Position numbers and translations under genes: made by a program
Shown here: one piece after another, positions 7,651 to 15,475 of the stretch
How the letters are laid out: every line of letters starts with the position of its first letter
Numbering within the stretch: the stretch's first letter is position 1
Assembly: GCA_934122035.1 (NCBI GenBank)
Contig: CAKOVP010000023.1
Span: 1 to 21,069 of the forward strand
Origin: an uncultured Clostridia bacterium
GTDB taxonomy: Bacteria > Bacillota > Clostridia > TANB77 > CAG-508
DNA length: 21,069 nt
Direction: 5' to 3'
Notes under the pieces: generated by a model
Databases searched by the model: none
Seen by the model: the letters and a program-made list of their open reading frames with translations, nothing else
Told to the model about the DNA's origin: nothing

Positions 7651-8883
7651 ATGAAAAATGACCTGTGTTCTTTAAAACAAATTTTAAGTAAATATGGTCA
7701 AGAACATTTATTATATTTTTATGATGAATTAGAACCAAATGAAAAAGATATGCTTGTTAATCAAATTAAGCATATAGATTTTGATGAAATTAATAGGCTT
7801 TATGAAAAGTCTAAATTTTTTACGAGAATAGACTCTAATAGAATAACACCTATTCCATATATTAATAAATCCAATATGTCTAAAGAAGAATTAGAAAAAT
7901 ATTCTGATATTGGAAATGCTATTATAAAAGGAAAAAAACTTGCAGTTATTACTCTTGCTGGTGGTCAAGGAACAAGGCTTGGCTTTAAGGGGCCTAAAGG
8001 ATGTTATGAGATTGACATTCCACCAAAGAAATGTTTATTTGAGTTTGTGTGTGATAAGTTAAAAAATATACATAGCAAATTCAATGTTACACTCCCTTGG
8101 TATATTATGACTAGTCCTTCTAATGATGCAGAAACAAAAAAATATTTTGAAAATCACGATTATTTTGATTATGGCAAAGAAAATATTAAGTTTTTTATGC
8201 AGTCTACGTTTCCTATAATTTCCGAAAACGGCAAAATTATATTAGATAAAATTTATCATATAAAAGAAGGTTCTAACGGTAATGGCGATGTTTTTAAGTC
8301 TTTTAATGATGCTGGTTTAGTACAAGATTTAAAGGAAAAAAATATTGACTGGATTTTTATTGGAGGTATAGATAATATTTTATTAAATCCTGCAGATTCT
8401 CTATTTATTGGACTTACTGTTAATGGTAATTATGAGGTTGCAAGTAAATCTTTATCAAAAAAAGATTTAACTTCTTCTGGTTGGATTTTTGCAAAGGTCG
8501 ATAATAAACCTAGAATTATAAGACCAGTTCATTTATCAAATGCTTTTGAGCAGGATGAAACAGGTAAATATTTGTATAATCAAGAAAATATGCTTGCTCA
8601 TTTGTTTAGTATAACAGCTTTTGAAAAATTGATAAATAAACCTTTCCCATATCATATGGCTTATAAAAAGAACGATTTTATAAACGAAGAAGGAATGTTA
8701 GAAGTTCCAACAAAGCCAAACTCATTTAAGTTTGAGAAATTTATTTTTGATGGATTTATGTATTTTGATAAGCTCTTATTGTTACAAGTAAATGAAGAAG
8801 AAGAATTTGCCCCAATAAAGTCATTTACAGGAAGTCAAACTCCAGAGACTGCTTTAGATTTATATTTAAAAAATAATAAGTAA
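7651..8883 (+). CDS. UDPGP-type UTP--sugar-1-phosphate uridylyltransferase
   Basis: Makes UDP-sugars (UDP-glucose or UDP-N-acetylhexosamine) and pyrophosphate from UTP and a sugar 1-phosphate in the cytoplasm. The 410-residue protein belongs to the eukaryotic-like UDPGP group, not the bacterial GalU group. The nucleotide-binding loop LAGGQGTRLGFKGPKG (102-117) is intact. FIGGIDNILLNPADSLFIG resembles the UAP1/AGX uridine-binding and metal-binding region. Substrate preference (glucose against GlcNAc/GalNAc) is not certain from sequence. An AAAGGAGG site lies about 13 bases before the ATG, a longer spacing than usual, and no better start is seen. Its product would feed the glycosyltransferases at the left of the window. 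A terminator follows at 8904-8940. Confidence 0.9.
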   Translation: MKNDLCSLKQILSKYGQEHLLYFYDELEPNEKDMLVNQIKHIDFDEINRLYEKSKFFTRIDSNRITPIPYINKSNMSKEELEKYSDIGNAIIKGKKLAVITLAGGQGTRLGFKGPKGCYEIDIPPKKCLFEFVCDKLKNIHSKFNVTLPWYIMTSPSNDAETKKYFENHDYFDYGKENIKFFMQSTFPIISENGKIILDKIYHIKEGSNGNGDVFKSFNDAGLVQDLKEKNIDWIFIGGIDNILLNPADSLFIGLTVNGNYEVASKSLSKKDLTSSGWIFAKVDNKPRIIRPVHLSNAFEQDETGKYLYNQENMLAHLFSITAFEKLINKPFPYHMAYKKNDFINEEGMLEVPTKPNSFKFEKFIFDGFMYFDKLLLLQVNEEEEFAPIKSFTGSQTPETALDLYLKNNK

Positions 8884-8903
8884 CATTTATAAAAAAACCG
8901 AAT

Positions 8904-8940
8904 AATATATAATACTAGTTTTGGTATTATATATTTTTTT
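8904..8940 (+). terminator. Intrinsic terminator after the UDPGP gene
   Basis: A 12-bp stem (8904-8915 with 8924-8935), an eight-base loop, and a T run to 8940. The next gene starts only 28 bases later with no room for a standard promoter in between, so some read-through or an overlapping promoter is likely. Confidence 0.75.
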
Positions 8941-8968
8941 ATGAATATTGTTATATATGGAGGTTATT

Positions 8969-9121
8969 ATGGCAAATATGAATTTTGATGAACTAATGAA
9001 AATGATTTCTAAAATGGATAAAAAAGAACTTGAAGAAAAAATGGCTCAAGCACAACAAATTTTAAATTCTAAAGATCCAAATGCGATACTAAAACAAATG
9101 AATAACAATAATAAGCAGTAG
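8969..9121 (+). CDS. Small 50-residue protein, unknown (first gene of a three-gene unit)
   Basis: Read by hand. ATG at 8969 follows TGGAGG with good spacing and the frame closes with TAG at 9119-9121. The protein begins MANMNFDELMKMISKMDKKE and is a highly charged, Met- and Lys-rich, all-helical peptide with no membrane segment or Cys. ELMKMISKMDKKELEEKMAQAQQIL could form one amphipathic helix or a coiled coil. It precedes two further small genes in the same direction (32 bp gap, then an overlap), so the three probably act together. Function unknown. Codon use matches the neighbours and the ribosome binding site is among the best in the window, so I consider it real. Confidence 0.75.
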   Translation: MANMNFDELMKMISKMDKKELEEKMAQAQQILNSKDPNAILKQMNNNNKQ

Positions 9122-9153
9122 CTTTGTATCTTAGGAAAGGAACGTGGTTAATT

Positions 9154-9561
9154 ATGGCTGATATGTCTGATATGCTAAAAAATTTTGCCTCTATGATGGA
9201 AGGTAAGGAAATTCCAGATAATGTTAAAGAAATGCTATCTTCTCTTTCTCAAAACTCTAATAATACTTCTCAGGAAGATACTGCAAATAGTTCAAATAAT
9301 TTAAATAATGACAGTTCCTCTGATAGCAGATCTGGTAACACACAAATGCCAAATATAGATATTGACACAATGCTAAAAATGCAAAAAATTATGAGCTCTT
9401 TAAATAATTCTAGAAATAGCTCTGGTGCAAATTTACTAAGGGCATTAAAGCCATATTTAAGACCTAATAGGCAAGCCAAAGTAGATGAATACATAAATTT
9501 GCTTGGTGTTGAACAGGTAATCGGTCTTATGAATAATCAAAATGGTGGTGATAAGAAGTGA
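9154..9561 (+). CDS. Hypothetical protein, 135 residues, with conserved-looking C-terminal helical domain
   Basis: I chose ATG at 9154, behind GGAAAGGAA at about 9134-9142; an upstream TTG at 9124 would add ten residues and lacks a site. The N-terminal helix (MADMSDMLKNFASMMEG) is followed by a Ser/Asn-rich, low-complexity linker (about 32-65). The C-terminal part MQKIMSSLN...LLRALKPYLRPNRQAKVDEYINLLG is a compact helical domain of a kind I associate with unnamed clostridial proteins; I cannot assign a function. The stop overlaps the next start (TGATG), showing translational coupling to the proline-rich membrane-tail protein. It is possibly a scaffold or adaptor. Moderately sure it is a real gene, unsure of role. 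Confidence 0.8.
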   Translation: MADMSDMLKNFASMMEGKEIPDNVKEMLSSLSQNSNNTSQEDTANSSNNLNNDSSSDSRSGNTQMPNIDIDTMLKMQKIMSSLNNSRNSSGANLLRALKPYLRPNRQAKVDEYINLLGVEQVIGLMNNQNGGDKK

Positions 9562-10028
9562 TGTATAATTACCCGTATTTTGGTCTTCCAAATTACATGA
9601 ATTATATAAGAGCAAGAAACATTCCTAATATGCAAGGTCCTCCACCACCTATTAATCAAGTAGCTTCTCACAATATGCACAAAAGTCATTCAGACTTTTG
9701 TGAAAAGAGGACTATTCCAATTAGACCTGGTTATATTCCTAAAGCTCATTATAATAACGGTGTTTACGGTTTTCCAAAATCTGAAGTACATAGAAATACA
9801 TATGAATATACAAATATGCAATCTAATAATTTTAATAAAAAAACTTTACCTCCACCTACACATATTCCTAAGAATAACTCCACTGCGCCTTCTCCTATTA
9901 TAGATATATTTGGAATACAGCTTTACTTAGACGATATTTTAATAATTTGCCTAATATTCTTTCTTTTCAATGAACAGTCTACAGATTACTTTTTACTATT
10001 TACTCTTGCATTATTGTTATTAACTTAA
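9561..10028 (+). CDS. Hypothetical protein with Pro/Asn/Tyr-rich body and C-terminal membrane hairpin
   Basis: The ATG at 9561 overlaps the preceding TGA; a GTG one codon earlier is an alternative. The 155 residues fall in two parts. Residues 1-110 are rich in Pro, Asn, Tyr and His with no obvious fold (NMQGPPPPINQVASHN, LPPPTHIPKNN). Residues about 111-155 (IIDIFGIQLYLDDILIICLIFFLFNEQ) form two hydrophobic helices split by a short acidic turn and reach to the last residue. This looks like a tail-anchored membrane protein with a disordered domain. Disordered, Tyr/Asn/Pro-rich proteins occur among clostridial spore or envelope proteins, but I have no motif that proves this. It is the last gene of the three-gene unit and is followed by a bidirectional terminator. 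Confidence 0.8.
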   Translation: MYNYPYFGLPNYMNYIRARNIPNMQGPPPPINQVASHNMHKSHSDFCEKRTIPIRPGYIPKAHYNNGVYGFPKSEVHRNTYEYTNMQSNNFNKKTLPPPTHIPKNNSTAPSPIIDIFGIQLYLDDILIICLIFFLFNEQSTDYFLLFTLALLLLT

Positions 10029-10073
10029 AAAACTTGGTTTGCAATTTTTAATTACTGCATAACCAAGTTTTTT
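10027..10073. terminator. Bidirectional intrinsic terminator shared with pgi
   Basis: AAAAAACTTGGTT (10027-10039) pairs with AACCAAGTTTTTT (10061-10073), with an inner GCA/TGC pair. T runs lie at the 3' end on both strands. The left arm overlaps the stop codon of the plus-strand gene. It also serves the minus-strand pgi transcript. The 180 bp between this and pgi holds only a small GAACAAA/TTTGTTC hairpin (about 10126-10147). Confidence 0.8.
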
Positions 10074-10254
10074 ATTTATTAGGAAAGTTATGCTGACTTT
10101 TCAGAATAAATAAATTTTTGTGCACGAACAAATTTTCAGATTTGTTCTGTTGTACATCTAATAAATTTTCGCGTTACTTCAAATTTTTAATTTTATAAAA
10201 AGGCACCAAGACTTGCTTAAGTACTAAAATCAAAAATTTTTAAATTTATTTTGG

Positions 10255-11565
10255 TTATTTATTTTCTGGTTTTCCTAAAAGTCTAAACATATTTTTCTTA
10301 TATTTTTCTACTCCTGGTTGGTTGAATGGATTTACTCCAAGAATAGAACCAGACATTGCACAAGCAAGTTCAAAGAAATAAATTAATTGTCCCAAAACTT
10401 CCTCGTTTAATTCATCCATTGTAATTAAAATGTTTGGAACTCCACCATCTACATGAGCTTCTATTGTTCCCTCCATTGCTTTTTTATTTACAAAATCTAA
10501 AGATTTTCCTACTAAATAATTTAATTTATCTAAATCGTCTTCATCTAAATTAATAGAAATATCTGTAGCAGATTTTTCAACCTTTATAACTGTTTCAAAT
10601 AAGTTTCTTCTGCCTTCTTGAATGTATTGACCAAGTGAATGCAAATCTGTTGTAAATTCTGCACCAGCTGGGAATATTCCTTTTCCGTCCTTTCCTTCAC
10701 TTTCACCATATAATTGTTTCCACCATTCTGTCATATAATGCATCTTTGGCTCATAATTTACTAATATTTCTATATTTTTTTCATCTTTATATAAAAGATT
10801 TCTCGCAACAGCATATTGATAACATTCATTGTATCTTAAGTCTAAGTCACAATATTTGTCTTGTGCAAATCTTGCACCTTTCATAAGTTTGTCTATGTCT
10901 ATTCCAGCAACTGCAATTGGAAGCAATCCTACTGCTGTTAAAACAGAATATCTACCACCCACATTATCTGGAATAACGAATGTTTCATATTTTTCCTTTG
11001 TTGCTAGTGTTTTAAGTGCTCCCTTTTCTTTATCTGTTGTAACATAAATTCTGCTTCTAGCTTCTTTTAAATCATATTTAGACTCCATTATTTCTCTAAA
11101 AATTCTAAATGCTATTGCAGGTTCTGTTGTCGTTCCAGATTTAGAAATTACATTTATAGAAAAATCTTTTTGGCTTATTAAATCTATTACGTCATTCAAA
11201 TAATTAGGGCTTAAATTGTTTCCAACATAAATTATTTGAGGAGTTTTTCTTGTTTCATTATCTTGCATATTATAGAAAGTATTTGTTAAGCTTTCTATTA
11301 CAGCTCTTGCTCCTAAATACGACCCACCAATACCTATAACCAATAACACATCTGAATCTGATTGTATTTTTTTTGCAGCTTCTTTTATTTTTTTGAATTC
11401 TCTTTTATTGTACTTTGTTGGAAGTTCAAGCCATCCTAAAAATTCGCTTTCATCATCCTTTTTTTCGTGTAAATTATTGTGTATTTCTTCAACTTTTTTA
11501 CTATATTTTAATATGTTTTTTTCAGATAATCCTGTGTTTTCTAAGTTTAATTTTAATCCTAACAT
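10255..11565 (-). CDS. pgi: Glucose-6-phosphate isomerase
   Basis: Interconverts glucose 6-phosphate and fructose 6-phosphate in glycolysis and gluconeogenesis. The 436-residue protein is of the shorter bacterial form common in Bacillota. Sugar-phosphate-binding features are present: GIGGSYLGARAVIESL (78-93), VISKSGTTTEPAIAFRIFRE, and GGRYSVLTAVGLLPIA. The catalytic-region block GESEGKDGKGIFPAG and DLHSLGQYIQEG are intact. A clear AAAGGAG site precedes the ATG, and a sigma-A promoter lies at 11604-11632. It is a single-gene unit, ended by the shared terminator at 10027-10073. Glucose 6-phosphate is also the route to glucose 1-phosphate, a substrate of the UDPGP enzyme nearby. Confidence 0.97.
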   Translation of the reverse strand: MLGLKLNLENTGLSEKNILKYSKKVEEIHNNLHEKKDDESEFLGWLELPTKYNKREFKKIKEAAKKIQSDSDVLLVIGIGGSYLGARAVIESLTNTFYNMQDNETRKTPQIIYVGNNLSPNYLNDVIDLISQKDFSINVISKSGTTTEPAIAFRIFREIMESKYDLKEARSRIYVTTDKEKGALKTLATKEKYETFVIPDNVGGRYSVLTAVGLLPIAVAGIDIDKLMKGARFAQDKYCDLDLRYNECYQYAVARNLLYKDEKNIEILVNYEPKMHYMTEWWKQLYGESEGKDGKGIFPAGAEFTTDLHSLGQYIQEGRRNLFETVIKVEKSATDISINLDEDDLDKLNYLVGKSLDFVNKKAMEGTIEAHVDGGVPNILITMDELNEEVLGQLIYFFELACAMSGSILGVNPFNQPGVEKYKKNMFRLLGKPENK

Positions 11566-11603
11566 TTTAATTATCTCCTTTGTTTAATTATATTTACACT
11601 ACT

Positions 11604-11632
11604 ATAATATATTAAAAAAATTTATGTTTCAA
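11604..11632 (-). promoter_or_regulatory. Sigma-A promoter of pgi
   Basis: Minus strand: -35 TTGAAA (11627-11632), 17 bases, -10 TATTAT (11604-11609), about 40 bases from the pgi start. Confidence 0.65.
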
Positions 11633-11678
11633 GTATTTTTGCCTAATTTTCTACAACCATTTTATTATTTAATATATT

Positions 11679-11706
11679 TCATACTTGCACTTCTTAAGCA
11701 TACTCA
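11679..11706 (+). promoter_or_regulatory. Possible sigma-E-like promoter of spoIIP
   Basis: TCATACT (11679-11685) and CATACTCA (11699-11706), 13 bases apart, partly fit the sigma-E pattern known for spoIIP genes (ATA-containing -35, CATA-type -10). No good sigma-A promoter is seen here. The match is partial and the background is AT-rich, so this is tentative. Confidence 0.3.
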
Positions 11707-11766
11707 AAATGTTAACATATTCTTTATTATTTCGAATATATTTATTATGGACAAAGGAGAATTTTT

Positions 11767-12924
11767 ATGTTTAACGTAACTGTTGTAAATATAAAAGGAT
11801 TGTTAAAATTTTTGGTATTTATAATATTAATGTGTGGAATTATATTTTTCATTTATAGTTCTGTATCTTCCGAAAAACTTTCTAATGAAATTAATTCCAA
11901 TGTAACCGAAGAAAAGAAGTCTAAATACATTTCTTTTATTTTAAATAAAACAATTCCAGGAATTGGTCAAATAAATGGAACAGATATGATTTTAAGTGAA
12001 ACAACATACTCAGAAACTGGAAGTGTTGTGCAATTTTTATTAGCTTATCAGCTCCCTGCAATGAAAGCTTTAAGTCCTTTAGACACCAATAATTCTGATA
12101 ACCCTCCTGTAGAAATCGCACAAAATACAGAAACTACTCCAGAGGTGTCTCATGCAGACACAAATGTTACTACAGAGGTAATTCCAAATAATGTTCCAAA
12201 TAAATATACGGATGATTATAATGGAGTAGAAATTAAGAATGGAACGAATTATAATTTAACAGAAGATATTTTGAATTGTGATAATTTAGATTTTAATAAA
12301 AAAGATATAATGATTTTTCACACACACACTTGCGAAAGTTATACCCCAACAGAACAATATTCCTATGAAGAAACTGGTACTTTTAGGAGTACAGATTTAA
12401 ATTATAGTGTTGTAAAAGTTGGCGATGTGTTAACCGAACAACTGCAGTCTTATGGTTTTAATGTTGTTCACGACAAAACATATCATGACTATCCTGCTTA
12501 CTCTGGATCATATGGCAGATCTGAGGCAACTGTTAAAAATCTTCTTAATTCACACGCTGGAACAGATATAATTATAGATTTACATAGAGATGCTATAGGC
12601 GATACCTCTTATGCTCCTTCTGTAAAAATTGGTGATGAGGTTGTTTCTCAGCTAATGTTTGTTATTGGAACCGATGGTGGTGGCCTAGAACATCCAAACT
12701 GGAAAGAGAACTTGAAATTTGCAATAAAAGTACAAGAAAAAGCAAATGAATTATATCCAGGACTATTTAGACCAATATTGCTACGAAATAGTCGATATAA
12801 TCAACAACTTGGAAAAGCAGCCTGTATAATAGAAGTTGGAGCAACCGGAAACACTCTGGAACAATCAATGGGAAGTATGAAATATTTATCTAAAATATTG
12901 GATGAAGTATTAAAAAGCTTGTAA
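11767..12924 (+). CDS. spoIIP: Stage II sporulation protein P (SpoIIP)
   Basis: SpoIIP is a membrane-anchored peptidoglycan amidase/endopeptidase that works with SpoIID and SpoIIM in the mother cell to thin septal peptidoglycan and drive engulfment. The 385 residues have an N-terminal membrane anchor at about 11-31, a variable acidic and Thr-rich linker (about 105-160), and the catalytic domain from about 165. Likely metal or catalytic residues lie in IMIFHTHTCESY (H185, H187, E190), DLHRDAIGD (H273) and CIIEVGATGNT (E356). GRSEATVKNLL and PILLRNSRYNQQLGKAA are also typical. An AAAGGAG site lies at proper distance. It is a monocistronic gene with a terminator overlapping its stop. Its presence argues for a lineage able to form endospores. 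Confidence 0.95.
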   Translation: MFNVTVVNIKGLLKFLVFIILMCGIIFFIYSSVSSEKLSNEINSNVTEEKKSKYISFILNKTIPGIGQINGTDMILSETTYSETGSVVQFLLAYQLPAMKALSPLDTNNSDNPPVEIAQNTETTPEVSHADTNVTTEVIPNNVPNKYTDDYNGVEIKNGTNYNLTEDILNCDNLDFNKKDIMIFHTHTCESYTPTEQYSYEETGTFRSTDLNYSVVKVGDVLTEQLQSYGFNVVHDKTYHDYPAYSGSYGRSEATVKNLLNSHAGTDIIIDLHRDAIGDTSYAPSVKIGDEVVSQLMFVIGTDGGGLEHPNWKENLKFAIKVQEKANELYPGLFRPILLRNSRYNQQLGKAACIIEVGATGNTLEQSMGSMKYLSKILDEVLKSL

Positions 12925-12960
12925 CTATTTGGGTTACAAGCTTTATCTTCTTATTTTATT
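12912..12960. terminator. Bidirectional terminator between spoIIP and the symporter gene
   Basis: A 12-bp stem AAAGCTTGTAAC/GTTACAAGCTTT (12914-12925 with 12933-12944) with a seven-base loop. Plus-strand side: followed by a T-rich stretch. Minus-strand side: followed by TTTTTAA. The left arm includes the end of spoIIP. Confidence 0.7.
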
Positions 12961-12978
12961 TATTCTAATTAATTTTTA

Positions 12979-14247
12979 TTATTTTTCATTTTCTTCATTA
13001 TCTTCTTTTTTATCCATCCAGTCTTTTCCATCAACAACTCTTGCAACTAACATTGAAGAAACCGAATCTCCAACTGCATTTAATACTGTTGCTGGTGCAT
13101 CTATTATTGTTGCAACCATTGTAAGTATTGGCACTGCTGCTGCTGGGTAACCCATCATTGATAAAATCATCATTTCTGAGATTGTTCCACCACCTATTGG
13201 CACTGCTGTAACAAGTAAGTTTGCAATTAATGCAACTATCATAACTTGCCAAATACTTGCATTTGTTCCAAATAAACATACTAAAAACATTATTTTAAAT
13301 ACAGAACCTATTATTGAACCATCTTTATGGAAACTTGTTCCAAGTGGTATTGTTGCTCCTGCAATATCTGAAGAAACTCCTATTTTTCTTGCAGCTTCTG
13401 TATTTGAAGGAATTGTTGCTGCAGATGAACAAGTAGCAAGTGCTACTGCTGTTGGCGGAATTATATTTTTCCACATTGCTTTTAGTCCTCTTTTTCCTCC
13501 TGCAATTAGTGCATATACAGAGTACATAACTACATAATATATTATTGAAACTACTGTATATATTACAAATGTTTTTGCATATCCTATGGCTATTGAACCA
13601 CCAAATGTTCCAACTAAAACTGCAAAATAGCATCCAAGACCGATTGGCGAGTAATATGTAATTATTTGTACTAGTTTTAACATAACCTCATATGCTGAAT
13701 CTAGCAGTTTTATTAAAGGTTCTGCCTTTTCTCCAGTCATTTTTAATGCAATACCAAATAATATTGAAAATACTACTATGGCAATTATATTTTCTTTTGA
13801 TAATAATTTGTTAAAATCACTTACAGTAAGTACGTTTACAGTTCTCTCTAAAATATTTAGATCTTCTGTCTCTGTTGTTTCTTCTGTTTGACTTTGTTCT
13901 TCTAGTGACTGCATTATTTTTGTTCCATCTTCCGTGTCTACTAGTTTAAATGGATAAGTTGAAGCAACTCCAACTAATACAGATACAAGAGACATTACAA
14001 CAAATACACATACTATTGTAATCATTATTTTGCCCAACCTTTTGGGTTGTTTTATTCTTGCTATTGCTGTGGTTATACTTAAGAATATTAATGGAACTAT
14101 TACAACGAATAATAAATTTAAGAAGATATCCCCAAAGGGCTTTACGACAGCTGCTTTTTCTTTAAATACCACTCCTACGATGGCTCCAATTATTATCGCA
14201 GCTAAAAGTATAATAATTGACTTGTAAGTTTTTAAAATTTTTTTCAT
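12979..14247 (-). CDS. Dicarboxylate/amino acid:cation symporter (DAACS family)
   Basis: A 422-residue membrane transporter of the glutamate-transporter fold (SDF family), taking up a small organic acid or amino acid with Na+ or H+. HP1 has the serine-rich CSSAATIPSNTEA (273-285). HP2 has IGGGTISEMM. The NMDGT motif is HKDGS (307-311). In TM8, IIDAPATVLNAVGD (381-394) keeps the Asp, Thr and Asn, but the Arg that holds the side-chain carboxylate of Asp/Glu in GltPh-type carriers is Ala386. I infer a neutral or otherwise non-acidic substrate. An acidic loop (about 104-130) is inserted between TM3 and TM4. The start has AAGGAG, and the promoter is at 14313-14341. Confidence 0.92.
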   Translation of the reverse strand: MKKILKTYKSIIILLAAIIIGAIVGVVFKEKAAVVKPFGDIFLNLLFVVIVPLIFLSITTAIARIKQPKRLGKIMITIVCVFVVMSLVSVLVGVASTYPFKLVDTEDGTKIMQSLEEQSQTEETTETEDLNILERTVNVLTVSDFNKLLSKENIIAIVVFSILFGIALKMTGEKAEPLIKLLDSAYEVMLKLVQIITYYSPIGLGCYFAVLVGTFGGSIAIGYAKTFVIYTVVSIIYYVVMYSVYALIAGGKRGLKAMWKNIIPPTAVALATCSSAATIPSNTEAARKIGVSSDIAGATIPLGTSFHKDGSIIGSVFKIMFLVCLFGTNASIWQVMIVALIANLLVTAVPIGGGTISEMMILSMMGYPAAAVPILTMVATIIDAPATVLNAVGDSVSSMLVARVVDGKDWMDKKEDNEENEK

Positions 14248-14312
14248 AATACTTTCTCCTTATAAAAGAAGCGTTATTAAGGAAATATAATTATATCTCC
14301 TAATTCATGGCT

Positions 14313-14341
14313 ATTATACCTCTAGTTAATAAATATTGCAA
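14313..14341 (-). promoter_or_regulatory. Sigma-A promoter of the symporter gene
   Basis: Minus strand: -35 TTGCAA (14336-14341), 17 bases, -10 TATAAT (14313-14318). The 5' leader of about 60 nt contains an imperfect stem, AGGAGATATAA/TTATATTTCCT (14280-14301). Confidence 0.75.
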
Positions 14342-14347
14342 TAGTTT

Positions 14348-14421
14348 AATGAATATTCGTATTTTTTGTTGTAGGTTAGTCAATCATTTGTCACAAATTA
14401 TTTAAAATAAAATGAATATTC
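14348..14421 (+). repeat. Two direct copies of AATGAATATTC, 63 bp apart
   Basis: Copies at 14348-14358 and 14411-14421, each containing the palindrome GAATATTC and each followed by a T-run ending TTTTTTGT. One flanks the symporter promoter; the other lies 26 bp before the deacetylase start. The spacing is about six helical turns, as for paired regulator sites, but chance in AT-rich DNA is possible. Confidence 0.4.
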
Positions 14422-14446
14422 ATAATTTTTTGTCATATTATTTAGT

Positions 14447-15313
14447 ATGATTAATTTTAGAATTTTTAAATTAAATTTTAGATTTGTTATTGTATTTATA
14501 GCACTTGCTACTTCTTGTTTTGTTCTTTCTTTTTGTTTTAACTTTGTTTCAAGTGTTAAAGCAAACGAAGCAATAAAACTTCCTATTATTATGTATCACA
14601 GCGTTTTAAAATCTAGAAGTGGTGATTATATTGTTCATCCAGAAACTTTAGAAAGTGATTTTAAATATATTAAAGAAAAAGGTTATACTACAGTTACAAT
14701 TACAGATTTAATTAATTACGTTTATGATGATGTTCCGCTTCCAGAAAAACCTATTGTTATTACTTTTGATGACGGATGTTACAATAATTTAGGTTATGCA
14801 GTTCCGCTTCTACATAAGTACAATATGAAAGCTGTTATATCTATTGTAGGTTCTTATACAGATACCTACTCTGCCTCTGATGAAACAAATTTGAATTACA
14901 GTTATTTACGTTGGAAAGATATAAATGAACTTATTACAGATGGATGCATTGAATTTCAAAACCATACTTACAATATGCATACATACACAAGTAAAAGAAA
15001 AGGCTGCAAGAAAGCTTCTTATGAGTCTTTTGAAGATTATTCTATTGCTCTTACAAACGATATTACAAAACTTCAAAATGAATTTAACATAAATTGCAAT
15101 GGATATGTGCCAAATTGTTTTACTTATCCTTTTGGCTCTATTTCTAAAGAATCCGAACCAATTATAAAAAATTTAGGATTTAAAGCAAGTCTTTCTTGCA
15201 TAAGCGGTGTTAATTATATTACTAAAGATCCTGATTGTTTATTTTTGTTAAAGCGAAATAATAGAATTTATAATACATCCACACAAAGATTTTTTAATAA
15301 AATTTTAGAATAA
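14447..15313 (+). CDS. Membrane-anchored polysaccharide deacetylase (NodB domain, CE4)
   Basis: Predicted to remove acetyl groups from an extracellular N-acetylated glycan such as peptidoglycan or an exopolysaccharide. The 288 residues have an N-terminal signal anchor or signal peptide (about 12-36, ending SSVKA), then the NodB domain. Motifs: IIMYHSV (47-53), TFDDG (106-110; catalytic and metal Asp), NHTYNMH (H173 and H178, metal ligands), and FTYPFG (225-230). CE4 metal-binding residues are complete. There is no Shine-Dalgarno before the ATG at 14447 and no better start, so the mRNA may be leaderless or the site weak. A sigma-G-like -10 (CATATTA, 14434-14440) lies just upstream, but with a short spacer to GAATA. 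A strong terminator follows at 15421-15475. Confidence 0.9.
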   Translation: MINFRIFKLNFRFVIVFIALATSCFVLSFCFNFVSSVKANEAIKLPIIMYHSVLKSRSGDYIVHPETLESDFKYIKEKGYTTVTITDLINYVYDDVPLPEKPIVITFDDGCYNNLGYAVPLLHKYNMKAVISIVGSYTDTYSASDETNLNYSYLRWKDINELITDGCIEFQNHTYNMHTYTSKRKGCKKASYESFEDYSIALTNDITKLQNEFNINCNGYVPNCFTYPFGSISKESEPIIKNLGFKASLSCISGVNYITKDPDCLFLLKRNNRIYNTSTQRFFNKILE

Positions 15314-15420
15314 CTATATAAGAATAATTTTCAACATTTAATTGGGCTCTTTGCGTCTTTTTATAAAATTTAAAATTTGCATTAAATTCTCTTGCAACGT
15401 TTTCTATAATAAAAAGAAAA

Positions 15421-15475
15421 ATGGTCAAATTATCAGACTTATTTCTGTCTAATAATTTGGACCATATTTTTATAT
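15421..15475. terminator. Bidirectional terminator between the deacetylase and ylmH genes
   Basis: ATGGTCAAATTATCAGAC pairs with GTCTAATAATTTGGACCAT with two small mismatches or bulges around an eight-base loop, and T runs lie beyond both ends (TATTTTTATA to the right, TTTCTTTTT on the other strand). It ends both converging transcripts. Confidence 0.8.

Noticed and set aside
10100..10254. Possible small RNA or riboswitch between the bidirectional terminator and pgi
   Set aside because: Only one short hairpin (GAACAAA/TTTGTTC) is seen, lying downstream of both genes; no known riboswitch features.
15385..15420. Promoter-like TTAAAT / TATAAT (17 bases apart) just before the 15421 terminator
   Set aside because: The -35 is poor and the product would be a transcript of a few dozen bases consisting of the terminator; likely chance in AT-rich DNA.
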